Positions 38,659 through 45,578 of a stretch of DNA of 64,000 nucleotides are shown here, one piece after another. A program made the position numbers and the translations under genes. This stretch comes from Pseudomonas baetica (lineage in GTDB: Bacteria > Pseudomonadota > Gammaproteobacteria > Pseudomonadales > Pseudomonadaceae): NCBI RefSeq assembly GCF_002813455.1, contig NZ_PHHE01000001.1:2170001-2234000 (forward strand), written 5' to 3'. Under the pieces are notes generated by a model. The model saw only the letters and a list, made by a program, of their open reading frames with translations. It was not told the origin of the DNA and did no database searches. How positions within the stretch are numbered: position 1 is the stretch's first letter; each line of letters opens with the position of its first letter.

Positions 38659-39321
38659 ATGCGCCTGCTCCTCGTGGAAGATGACCGTGGTGTAGGCCAG
38701 GGCATTCGTGTCGCCCTCGGCGGCGAAGGCTATACGCTGGACTGGCTACAGGACGGCGCGAGCGCGTTACATGCATTGCGCAGCGAGCGCTTTGACTTAC
38801 TGTTGCTCGACCTTGGCCTGCCGCGCCTGGACGGTCTCGACTTGCTGCGCCAGATTCGCGCGGAGCAACAGTCTTTGCCCGTCCTGATCCTGACCGCACG
38901 CGACGGCACGCCGGACCGCATCGCCGGGCTGGACGCCGGTGCCGATGACTATCTGGTCAAACCCTTCGATGTGGACGAGCTCAAGGCTCGGGTTCGCGCG
39001 CTGCTGCGGCGCAGTCAGGGCCGTGCGCAACCGTTGCTGGAGCACGGGCAAATCAGCCTGGACCCTTCGACGCAGCAAGTCAGCTTCAATGGCGTTGAAA
39101 TCGCCATGACGCCCATGGAGTATCAGCTCCTCCATCAACTGATGATCCGGCCCGGTAAAGTCGTGACCCGCGAACGTTTGTCGTCGACGCTTTACGGCTG
39201 GCAAGACAAGGTGGAGAGCAACACATTGGAGGTGTTGATCCACAACCTGCGCAAGAAACTCTCCGCTGAATTGATACGCACCGTGCGCGGTGTCGGCTAC
39301 CGGATCGAGACTGCGTCATGA
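38659..39321 (+). CDS. OmpR-family response regulator (QseB/PmrA type)
   Basis: 220 aa. Receiver domain with acidic pocket EDD (7-9), phosphorylation site Asp51 in LLLLDLGLP and the conserved lysine in YLVKPFD; winged-helix DNA-binding domain from about residue 125. It probably autoregulates and controls the divergent PepSY-cytochrome b561 operon through the direct-repeat box upstream. It overlaps the sensor gene by four bases. Confidence 0.93.
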   Translation: MRLLLVEDDRGVGQGIRVALGGEGYTLDWLQDGASALHALRSERFDLLLLDLGLPRLDGLDLLRQIRAEQQSLPVLILTARDGTPDRIAGLDAGADDYLVKPFDVDELKARVRALLRRSQGRAQPLLEHGQISLDPSTQQVSFNGVEIAMTPMEYQLLHQLMIRPGKVVTRERLSSTLYGWQDKVESNTLEVLIHNLRKKLSAELIRTVRGVGYRIETAS

Positions 39322-40712
39322 GCTCAGTTCGCGCGCGCATCCTCGTCCCCGTGTTACTCCTGTTACTGTTGGGCGACCTGACCATCAGTTGGTTGGCGTT
39401 ACGCGATCGCCACACCGAAATTGAAGAGGTGTACGACGCACAGCTGGCGCAAAGCGCGCGCTTGCTGCAAGGCGTTCTGCGTCAACGGCCGCCAGGTGAA
39501 ACGGACCTTGACCGGCTGTATCAGGCTTTCGACGAAGCCATGAGTCGAGTGGGTGGTGGTGAAGCCGCACATCCTTATGAAACCCGTTTGACGTTCCAGA
39601 TCTGGCGCAACACGGGCGAACTTCTAGTGCGTTCCGCGGAGGCACCGGAGCTGGACGGCCCGCCCGCTACAGAGGGCTCACATGACTTTCTCAAAGACGG
39701 TAATGACTGGTGTGGCTTCCTGCTGGTCGATGCCCAGCAAGGCCTGTTGATCTGGGTCGGCGAGCGTGACGACGTGCGTCAGGACCTGATTCAACGCATC
39801 GTTCGCCATACCCTTTGGCCTACGGTGATTGGTGTACCGCTACTCGCCATCGCCATCTGGCTGGCGATTGGCTGGGGGATGCGCCCCCTGCAATTCATGG
39901 CCAGCGTCATCCGTCGACGCGAGCCGGAGAGCCTTGAGTCGCTGAACCTGTCGCCACTGCCCCGAGAGCTGGAGCCGATGCAGACCGCGCTAAATCGCCT
40001 GTTGATCCAGATCGAAAATCTGCTGGATCGAGAGCGTTGTTTTATCGCGGATGCGGCACACGAATTACGCACCCCACTGACCATCCTGCGCATCCACGCG
40101 CAAAACGCCAAACAGGCGCAACTGCCTGAACAACGCGAAGAAGCGCTGGATTATCTGGTGCATGGCGTCGACCGCGCGACGCGCATCGCCAGTCAGTTGC
40201 TGACTATGGCGCGCCTTGAGCCGAAGATAAAACACGATGAACTGCAGACCTGCGACCTGGGCAGTCTGGTCCGTGAGGAACTCGCCGAACTGACGCCATT
40301 GGCAGCCGAGAAAAAAGTCGAGTTGGTATTCGATGGCGTCGAGGACTTCCGGTTACACAGTGATCCGGCGGCCATCACCGTCGCCTTCCAGAACCTGCTG
40401 ACCAACGCCCTTAACTTCGCTCCGGCCAACAGTGAGATACGGGTCATTCTTGACCGCGCTCATGACGGCGAGGCCGAGCTGCGCGTCGAGGACAGGGGGC
40501 CGGGCATCGACGAAAAAAACGCATCCCGCCTGCTGGAGCGTTTCTACAGCAATGGCCATAGCAATGGCGCAGGGCTGGGATTAGCCATCGTCGAGATGAT
40601 CGTCAAAAAACTCGACAGCAGCCTGCAAATCGGCAACCTTCCAGATGGCGGGTGTTGTGCGCAGTTGCGGCTTCGGAGCCTGGTAGAACTGAAGGTGCAC
40701 GCTCCGGGCTGA
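39318..40712 (+). CDS. sensor histidine kinase (QseC/PmrB type)
   Basis: 464 aa. Membrane helices at about 6-28 and 155-180 enclose a periplasmic sensor of about 125 residues. The dimerisation box AADAHELRTPLT-like stretch reads DAAHELRTPLTIL with His248, and ATP-binding boxes are DRGPGID and GAGLGLAIVEM. It would phosphorylate the preceding regulator. The signal is unknown. Its stop lies about 100 bp from the inferred IS110 insertion point, so the gene is intact. Confidence 0.93.
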   Translation: MSSVRARILVPVLLLLLLGDLTISWLALRDRHTEIEEVYDAQLAQSARLLQGVLRQRPPGETDLDRLYQAFDEAMSRVGGGEAAHPYETRLTFQIWRNTGELLVRSAEAPELDGPPATEGSHDFLKDGNDWCGFLLVDAQQGLLIWVGERDDVRQDLIQRIVRHTLWPTVIGVPLLAIAIWLAIGWGMRPLQFMASVIRRREPESLESLNLSPLPRELEPMQTALNRLLIQIENLLDRERCFIADAAHELRTPLTILRIHAQNAKQAQLPEQREEALDYLVHGVDRATRIASQLLTMARLEPKIKHDELQTCDLGSLVREELAELTPLAAEKKVELVFDGVEDFRLHSDPAAITVAFQNLLTNALNFAPANSEIRVILDRAHDGEAELRVEDRGPGIDEKNASRLLERFYSNGHSNGAGLGLAIVEMIVKKLDSSLQIGNLPDGGCCAQLRLRSLVELKVHAPG

Positions 40713-40850
40713 AATGAGATCAACGGTAGGACCGAATTCATTCGGGAAGGCGGCATTTCTGAAGTCACAAATGCTTTGGATGTACCGGATTTTCGCGAAT
40801 GAATTCGCTCTTATCAAACAAAAAATAACGCATTGTTTTTGCTCTAAATT

Positions 40851-42182
40851 CTATCCAGCCATCACCAACTGCATCCCCAGCTTGCGTGCCTTGCGTTCCA
40901 AGGCGCGCAGTTGCCGGCTGCGGCTTTTTTCTTCGTAAGCTTCCAAACCTTGCTCAACATACGGCTGTCCCTTGGTCAGCATGGCGTAAATCAGCCGAGC
41001 CAGTTGATGGGCGGTTGCTTTGATGGCGCAGCCCGTATCCATTCTGCTTAAGCGTGCCCGGTGGCTGGCACCGATAAAACTTTTGTCGTTTCGGGCGTTA
41101 GAAGCCGATTGCTTGAGCGCTTGAGCCGCTCGATTGATGACCTTCGGTGCTCTGCCCGGAAGAGGTTTGCCGCCCGATATTCGGGTTGGCGGCGCGACAC
41201 CCAACCATGAGCAAAAGTGTTGTGAGGTCGGGAAGCGTGACAAGTCCGGGCCCAACTCGCTGGCCAGCACCAGCGCGGTATCCACCCCGATCGTGGGGAT
41301 GGCGGTTAAATCCACGCCCATCACCTGGCCCAATGCCTGATGCAGGGCCGTCTGTTGCGCAGCCGAGCGATGAGTGTTGCGAAGCGCTTTACACGCCGCT
41401 GGGACTTCTTCCTGACGCACGGGCAGTCGTTCAAGCGCTTGTGCGATGGCCCTGTCGCACTCGGCGATTTGTGTTTCCAGAAAGTCGTAGCACGCCAGTT
41501 CCTGACGTAGTGCATGCAGGTGCTCCATGCGCCAATTGCCGTGCAGGCTGCGGGCGATGGTGGCGTGGTCTGCCTTGATACGCCGATCTCGCAAGGCGGC
41601 TAGAGCGTGAGGATCGCGCTCACCCTGATTTATTGCCTGGAGGATTTTCATCCCGGTCACGCCGCTAATGTCGCTGATAACATTGGCCAGCTGGATGTTC
41701 ATCTGGCTCAGGGCTTTCTGCATGCGGTTGATGGTTTTGGCTTGATCGGCGACTTTATTGGCACGTTGCCGTACCAGCGAGCGCATCGAGCAAATTTCAT
41801 CGGCTGGACGAAAAGCCCCGCTCAACAGGCCGTGCGTCATCAGTTGCCAGATCCACTGGCAATCCAGAACATCGGATTTGCGGCCGGAGGTCTGTCGCGT
41901 CGCCCGCGAGTTGACCAGATAAACCTCGAATCCCCGGGCATCGAGCACTTCGAAAAGAGGAATCCAATAAACGCCGGTCGCCTCCATGGCCACCACTTTG
42001 ATCTTCAACGACTCAAGCCAGTCGGCCAGCGCGATCAGGTCATCGGTGAAGGTCAAAAATTTACGAACAGGCGGATCGGATCGATCAGGATTGACCGCGA
42101 CCCAATGCTCACGACTACCCACATCGATGCCGGCGCAGTCGTGATGAACAATCTCAAAGCGTTTTTGGTTCTTGCGCGCCAT
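40851..42182 (-). CDS. IS110-family DEDD transposase
   Basis: 443 aa, full length. N-terminal DEDD RuvC-like domain with GIDVGSREHWVAV, VAMEATGVYW and GRKSDVLDCQW carrying the acidic residues; a coiled-coil middle; C-terminal transposase_20 domain with the helix-hairpin-helix IPTIGVDTALVLASELG, the GVAPPTRISGGK stretch and the serine-containing ALKQSASNARNDKSFIG. IS110 recombinases use a DEDD plus serine mechanism guided by a bridge RNA. No frame damage seen. Confidence 0.95.
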   Translation of the reverse strand: MARKNQKRFEIVHHDCAGIDVGSREHWVAVNPDRSDPPVRKFLTFTDDLIALADWLESLKIKVVAMEATGVYWIPLFEVLDARGFEVYLVNSRATRQTSGRKSDVLDCQWIWQLMTHGLLSGAFRPADEICSMRSLVRQRANKVADQAKTINRMQKALSQMNIQLANVISDISGVTGMKILQAINQGERDPHALAALRDRRIKADHATIARSLHGNWRMEHLHALRQELACYDFLETQIAECDRAIAQALERLPVRQEEVPAACKALRNTHRSAAQQTALHQALGQVMGVDLTAIPTIGVDTALVLASELGPDLSRFPTSQHFCSWLGVAPPTRISGGKPLPGRAPKVINRAAQALKQSASNARNDKSFIGASHRARLSRMDTGCAIKATAHQLARLIYAMLTKGQPYVEQGLEAYEEKSRSRQLRALERKARKLGMQLVMAG

Positions 42183-42422
42183 GACAATTCCTCGCAGGAT
42201 TGAAAAGCGCGCGCGGGGTACACGGTGGCGAAGGGGTTCACTCTCTTATACGAGGTCACGGCATGCCGTGCCTTCAGCGACTCCACGCCGATACCGTGCG
42301 GACCACTCTCCTACTCGGGTGCTGTCACACCAGTGCTAATGACGGTCTCTGCCCCGCGCGCGCTCTTCTACTCTAGCCCCAGTTTGCTGCGCGACAGCGC
42401 GGCGTCGAAGACGGGGCGGCCC
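42183..42422 (-). ncRNA. predicted IS110 bridge RNA locus (5' non-coding end)
   Basis: 240 bp non-coding lead of the IS110 element. It is bounded by inverted AGCGCGCGCGGGG-type strings (42203-42215 and 42354-42366) and can form several hairpins (for example CACGGCATGCCGTG at 42258-42271). On the minus strand it contains GTAGGAG (42308-42314), identical to the target REP word next to the insertion point, as a target-guide would be. Established: IS110-group elements encode a bridge RNA here. The exact ends and loops are inference. Confidence 0.5.
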
Positions 42423-42507
42423 CTCCTACAGAGGAGAAAAATACAACCCGCACGCGGCGAATGCCGCCCCACTCAACAGGATGAGCGCAAGCTCGGCTGC
42501 AGCTCTT
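42423..42507. repeat. 85-bp direct repeat, copy 1
   Basis: Identical over 85 bp to 43520-43604, starting with the REP word CTCCTACAGAGG and ending GGCTGCAGCTCTT. The copy begins at the IS110 border. Confidence 0.9.
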
Positions 42508-42575
42508 AAGCTTGATCCACAGATCCCTTCATCGCACGCGCACGCACTGCCAACTTATTTTCAACACACTGCGAA

Positions 42576-42656
42576 ACCTGCAGGAGCTGCCGAAGGCTGC
42601 GATCTTTTGATGTTGATGTTTAAAAATCAAAAGATCGCAGCCTACGGCAGCTCCTA
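42576..42656. repeat. REP of the GATCGCAGCC/GCAGCTCCTAC type
   Basis: CAGGAGCTGCCGAAGGCTGC and the inverted GCAGCCTACGGCAGCTCCTA form a long hairpin with CAAAAGATC inner arms, upstream of the DUF6124 gene. Confidence 0.9.
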
Positions 42657-42732
42657 CATTTCGGGGTTTTCGCGGAAGTTTCCGACAGCTTTTGAAGGTT
42701 GTCCGTCGGAAGTGCGGTGGATAGGCTTTGGG

Positions 42733-42935
42733 TGTCGCTGACGAATCAGCGACCGGACTTGGTCGTCCGGGTTTAGAATGGCGCACTTTTCAAGCTTGCT
42801 TAATGGCGAGCTGTGCGTGGGAGGGCTTCGGCCCTGCCGGGTTTCCATTCCCTGGTCGACCAACCCGCGTACAGTTCGCCACCCTTCTGCTTGGTCGCAG
42901 CGTCTGGCGAACTCCACATCCCGAATGGAGTTTCA
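42733..42935 (+). promoter_or_regulatory. structured leader of the DUF6124 gene
   Basis: About 200 nt with several hairpins: GTCGCTGA/TCAGCGAC (42733-42752), AGGGC-TTCG-GCCCT (42822-42835), AGTTCGCCA (42873-42881) with TGGCGAACT (42905-42913), and ACTCCA (42911-42916) with TGGAGT (42926-42931). The last contains the ribosome site. The last two stems share ACT (42911-42913), so they compete and could switch translation. Confidence 0.5.
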
Positions 42936-42937
42936 TC

Positions 42938-43312
42938 ATGAAAAAGCCAACACCCAATCCGCCCGAAGCGGATAACACCACGCCTTACGAAGCCGCCGGC
43001 TCGAAGAAATTCCACGAAGCCGCCGAGCGCGCCCTCGACCACTACCTCAAACCCAACGCCACCACCCTGAGGTTCCACAAACCCAGCACCATGTTCCAGG
43101 TCGCCCCGGGGCAAGACAACGAAAGCCTCCTCGTCCACGCCTGCGAATCACTGGCACAAGCCAACATCATGAGCAGCGACATCGCCGCCTACGTCGACCT
43201 TCCGCAGCGGCGCACGATTCTCGCGATCCAGCAGATCATCATGCTCGCGGAACTGGCCGTGAACCGCGTCCTGGATAACCACGAAATCCCCCAATCTGCG
43301 CCACACAACTAA
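42938..43312 (+). CDS. DUF6124 family protein
   Basis: 124 aa, no signal or membrane segment. The N-terminal part is hydrophilic and proline-rich (MKKPTPNPPEADNTTPYEAA), then a helical region (SKKFHEAAERALDHYL; ESLLVHACESLAQANIMSSDIAAY; IQQIIMLAELAVNRVLD). DUF6124 proteins are small, multi-copy Pseudomonas proteins of unknown function. TGGAG lies 7 bp before the ATG, partly buried in a hairpin. It sits among repeats and insertion sequences. Confidence 0.85.
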   Translation: MKKPTPNPPEADNTTPYEAAGSKKFHEAAERALDHYLKPNATTLRFHKPSTMFQVAPGQDNESLLVHACESLAQANIMSSDIAAYVDLPQRRTILAIQQIIMLAELAVNRVLDNHEIPQSAPHN

Positions 43313-43316
43313 CCCC

Positions 43317-43408
43317 CTGTGGCAGCGAGCGTGCTCGCGAAGGCGTCAGCCCATTCAACATTTTTGGTGCCCGATATACCGCTTTCGCGAGCAGGCTCGC
43401 TCCTACAA
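43317..43408. repeat. REP inverted pair
   Basis: Inverted, slightly diverged GTGGCAGCGAGCGTGCTCGC and GCGAGCAGGCTCGCTCCTAC units directly after the DUF6124 stop codon; may serve as its terminator. Confidence 0.85.
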
Positions 43409-43519
43409 TTGGATCGTATGCAGTCTGCAAGATATTGGTCGGCTGTCAGGCCGCCATCGCGACGGACCAACCTCCACAGCAAAACAACAGCAAGATCAAA
43501 AGATCGCAGCCTTCGGCAG

Positions 43520-43604
43520 CTCCTACAGAGGAGAAAAATACAACCCGCACGCGGCGAATGCCGCCCCACTCAACAGGATGAGCGCAAGCTCGGCTGCAGC
43601 TCTT
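43520..43604. repeat. 85-bp direct repeat, copy 2
   Basis: Identical to 42423-42507. Here it follows a GATCGCAGCCTTCGGCAGC half REP and leads into the large structured repeat, so it seems to be the left part of that element. Confidence 0.9.
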
Positions 43605-43857
43605 GATCTTGATCTTGATCCACGGGCGACGTCGGAAGGCTGAGTGGAGGGATTCATCCGGGGGGTAGGCGCGAAGCGCCGTTTGGCGAAGCCAAACACA
43701 TCGAGAGGAGGTGCAGCGAAGCAAACCGGAGGCGATGCCCCCGGATGGATCCCGGAGCGAAGGCACCCCGAGCCCCAGCGAGCGGGCCGTACGTAGGAGC
43801 AAGCGTTTTTTGCTTACTTTTTTAGGCGCTTGTAAAAAAGTGAGTCGCCGTAAGGGC
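43605..43857. repeat. large structured dispersed repeat, left part
   Basis: A 16-bp outer stem (GGGATTCATCCGGGGG 43649-43664 with CCCCCGGATGGATCCC 43738-43753, one G-T) encloses hairpins GGCGC-GAA-GCGCC (43668-43680) and GTTTGGC-GAA-GCCAAAC (43681-43697) and a third GCGAAGC (43716-43722). No plausible gene. The right part continues after the mini-IS4 at 44308. The type looks like the long dispersed repeats of P. fluorescens-group genomes. Confidence 0.7.
43847..43857. repeat. 11-bp target-site duplication (left)
   Basis: GCCGTAAGGGC, repeated exactly at 44297-44307 on the other side of the mini-IS4. IS4-group elements make duplications of about this length. Confidence 0.9.
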
Positions 43858-44296
43858 CATCCCTTTCAAGGTCTTTTAGTTTTGGTGCAGCCCAGCTCCT
43901 TGATGGTCGGAGTCAGACGTTGCGCACAACCTGTGACCAGAGCGCGTAACAGCGCAGGTTCGGTACGACTGATCTTGTCGTAGAGGGCAGCCAAACTGAC
44001 AGGAAGATCTTCCAGTTGCCGCGCGGCGGCGTGCAGGGATGGCTTCAAGCCCAATGAAACAAGGGACATCAGCTTGATGATGGTCGAGAACAGTAGCTCA
44101 CGAGAATACTGCCGTTGCCGATGCTCTTCGAAGACCTGATCAATCCACTCAGGCGCAACGGCCTGCTCCAGCGCCAATTTGGCCATGACACTGGCAGGTG
44201 CTTTTTTCTCGAAACGCGCTAGAACATCGGCCCAAATCGTTCGGGTCCTCCTGGCTGAAGTATCAGGGGATTTTACCTAAGACCTTGAAAGGGATG
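43858..44296. mobile_element. 439-bp non-autonomous IS4-family element
   Basis: Perfect 18-bp terminal inverted repeats (CATCCCTTTCAAGGTCTT) and an 11-bp target duplication. Inside is only the N-terminal fragment of a transposase, ending 8 bp from the left end, so the central and C-terminal catalytic parts were lost by an internal deletion. It could be moved only by a full-length relative elsewhere. Confidence 0.88.
43866..44186 (-). pseudogene. truncated IS4-family transposase (N-terminal 106 aa)
   Basis: MAKLALEQAVAPEWIDQVFE through LMSLVSLGLKPSLHAAARQL to KISRTEPALLRALVTG is the N-terminal region of IS4-type transposases (full length about 440 aa). The DDE domain is absent. The last residues (GCTKTKRP) come from the terminal repeat. 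It may still be expressed and could act as a DNA-binding inhibitor of the full enzyme; that is speculation. Confidence 0.8.
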
Positions 44297-44307
44297 GCCG
44301 TAAGGGC
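44297..44307. repeat. 11-bp target-site duplication (right)
   Basis: Second copy of GCCGTAAGGGC, directly followed by the right part of the interrupted dispersed repeat. Confidence 0.9.
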
Positions 44308-44459
44308 GAAACCGCCAGTGGCAACCCCAGAAACAACGGATATGCACACAAAATCCCCCAAACATGGTCGGCCCAAAGGCCGCCAAGACAAGCCAAAACC
44401 CACAAAGAAATGTTAGCGTGCTTGGCAATCTCAGAAAGCCAAAGCCGAGCCCAAGCCCA
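44308..44459. repeat. right part of the dispersed repeat and upstream region of the dehydrogenase gene
   Basis: GAAACCGCCAGTGGC continues the repeat after the mini-IS4, followed by GGCC-CAAA-GGCC (44373-44384) and a C/A-rich stretch up to the start codon. No gene seen. No good ribosome site (only GAG at 44447-44449) precedes the next ATG, so the native promoter region may have been replaced by the repeat. Confidence 0.5.
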
Positions 44460-45434
44460 ATGAAAAAAACAGTCCTGGCCTTCAGCCGCATCACCCCCCC
44501 CATGATCGAACACCTGCAACAAGACTTCGACGTCATCGTCCCCAACCCGAAAAACGGCGACATCAACACCCAATTCAACGAAGCCCTGCCCCACGCCCAC
44601 GGCCTGATCGGCGTCGGCCGCAAACTCGGCAAAGCCCAACTCGAAACCGCCACCAAACTGGAAGTGGTCTCAAGTGTCTCGGTCGGCTACGACAACTACG
44701 ACCTCGACTACTTCAATGAACGCGCGATCATGCTCACCAACACCCCGGACGTGCTCACCGAAAGCACCGCCGACCTGGCCTTCACCCTGATCATGAGCAG
44801 CGCCCGCCGCGTCGCCGAACTCGACGCCTGGACCAAGGCCGGCCAATGGCAAGCCAGCGTCGGCGCACCGCTGTTCGGCACTGACGTCCACGGCAAAACC
44901 CTCGGCATCGTCGGCATGGGCAACATCGGCGCCGCCGTTGCCCGCCGCGGCCGGTTCGGCTTCAACATGCCGATCATCTACAGCGGTAACAGCCGCAAGA
45001 CTGACCTCGAACAAGAACTCGGCGCACAATTTCGCAGCCTCGACCAACTCCTCGCCGAAGCCGATTTCGTCTGCCTGGTGGTGCCACTCAGCGACAAGAC
45101 CCGCCACCTCATCAGCCATCGCGAACTGGCCCTGATGAAGCCGAGCGCGATCCTGGTGAACATCTCCCGCGGCCCGGTAGTCGATGAGCCAGCGCTGATC
45201 GAAGCCCTGAAAAACAACCGCATTCGCGGCGCAGGCCTGGACGTCTACGAGAAAGAACCGTTGGCCGAGTCGCCACTGTTCCAGCTGAAAAATGCCGTGA
45301 CGCTGCCGCACATCGGCTCAGCCACCCACGAAACCCGCGAAGCCATGGCCAACCGCGCGTTGGCCAATCTGCGCAGTGCATTGCTCGGCGAACGCCCGCA
45401 AGACCTGGTAAACCCGCAAGTCTGGCGCGGCTGA
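44460..45434 (+). CDS. D-isomer 2-hydroxyacid dehydrogenase (2-ketogluconate/hydroxypyruvate/glyoxylate reductase-like)
   Basis: 324 aa. NAD(P)-binding motif GMGNIG (about residues 154-159); catalytic Arg in VNISRGPVVDE, Glu in GLDVYEKEPL and His in LPHIGSATHETR. The N-terminal VGYDNYDLDYFNERAI and SADLAFTLIMSSARR match the GhrB/TkrA group, which reduces glyoxylate, hydroxypyruvate or 2-ketogluconate. The substrate cannot be fixed from sequence. Intact, with its own terminator, despite the repeats abutting its 5' end. Confidence 0.92.
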   Translation: MKKTVLAFSRITPPMIEHLQQDFDVIVPNPKNGDINTQFNEALPHAHGLIGVGRKLGKAQLETATKLEVVSSVSVGYDNYDLDYFNERAIMLTNTPDVLTESTADLAFTLIMSSARRVAELDAWTKAGQWQASVGAPLFGTDVHGKTLGIVGMGNIGAAVARRGRFGFNMPIIYSGNSRKTDLEQELGAQFRSLDQLLAEADFVCLVVPLSDKTRHLISHRELALMKPSAILVNISRGPVVDEPALIEALKNNRIRGAGLDVYEKEPLAESPLFQLKNAVTLPHIGSATHETREAMANRALANLRSALLGERPQDLVNPQVWRG

Positions 45435-45439
45435 AAAAA

Positions 45440-45467
45440 CGGGCAAGTGCGTAATGGCACTTGCCCG
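45440..45467 (+). terminator. terminator of the hydroxyacid dehydrogenase gene
   Basis: Perfect 11-bp stem CGGGCAAGTGC / GCACTTGCCCG with a 6-nt loop, followed by TTAGTTGGTTT. It starts 6 bp after the stop codon; a run of six As on the other side could let it work in both directions. Confidence 0.88.
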
Positions 45468-45540
45468 TTAGTTGGTTTAATACACAACTCGAAATTGAAC
45501 AACAAACCCAATCAAACAACAACATTATAAGCTCTCCGAA

Positions 45541-45558
45541 TTGTCGAATGATCGACAA
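45541..45558. promoter_or_regulatory. perfect inverted repeat upstream of the DUF2165 gene
   Basis: TTGTCGA-ATGA-TCGACAA, 7-bp arms with a 4-bp spacer, 20 bp before the start codon. It could be an operator or a hairpin close to the ribosome site GGAGAG (45564-45569). Confidence 0.5.
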
Positions 45559-45578
45559 CGCAATGGAGAGCTAACACC

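Larger units (their letters stand above)
40811..42422. mobile_element. IS110-family insertion sequence inserted in a REP
   Basis: About 1.6 kb. Ends were placed by rejoining the flanks: left flank ...GAATGAATTCGCTC (to 40810) and right flank CTCCTACAGAGGAG (from 42423) rebuild a REP, with CTC shared. The element has about 40 bp after the transposase gene and about 240 bp before it, the layout of IS110-group elements. The ends are inferred to within a few bases; there are no terminal inverted repeats, as expected for IS110. Confidence 0.75.

Noticed and set aside
42225..43606. Two frames whose C-termini are identical (ending KLGCSS)
   Set aside because: The shared tail comes from the 85-bp direct repeat; the rest is IS110 leader or REP sequence, not a protein family.
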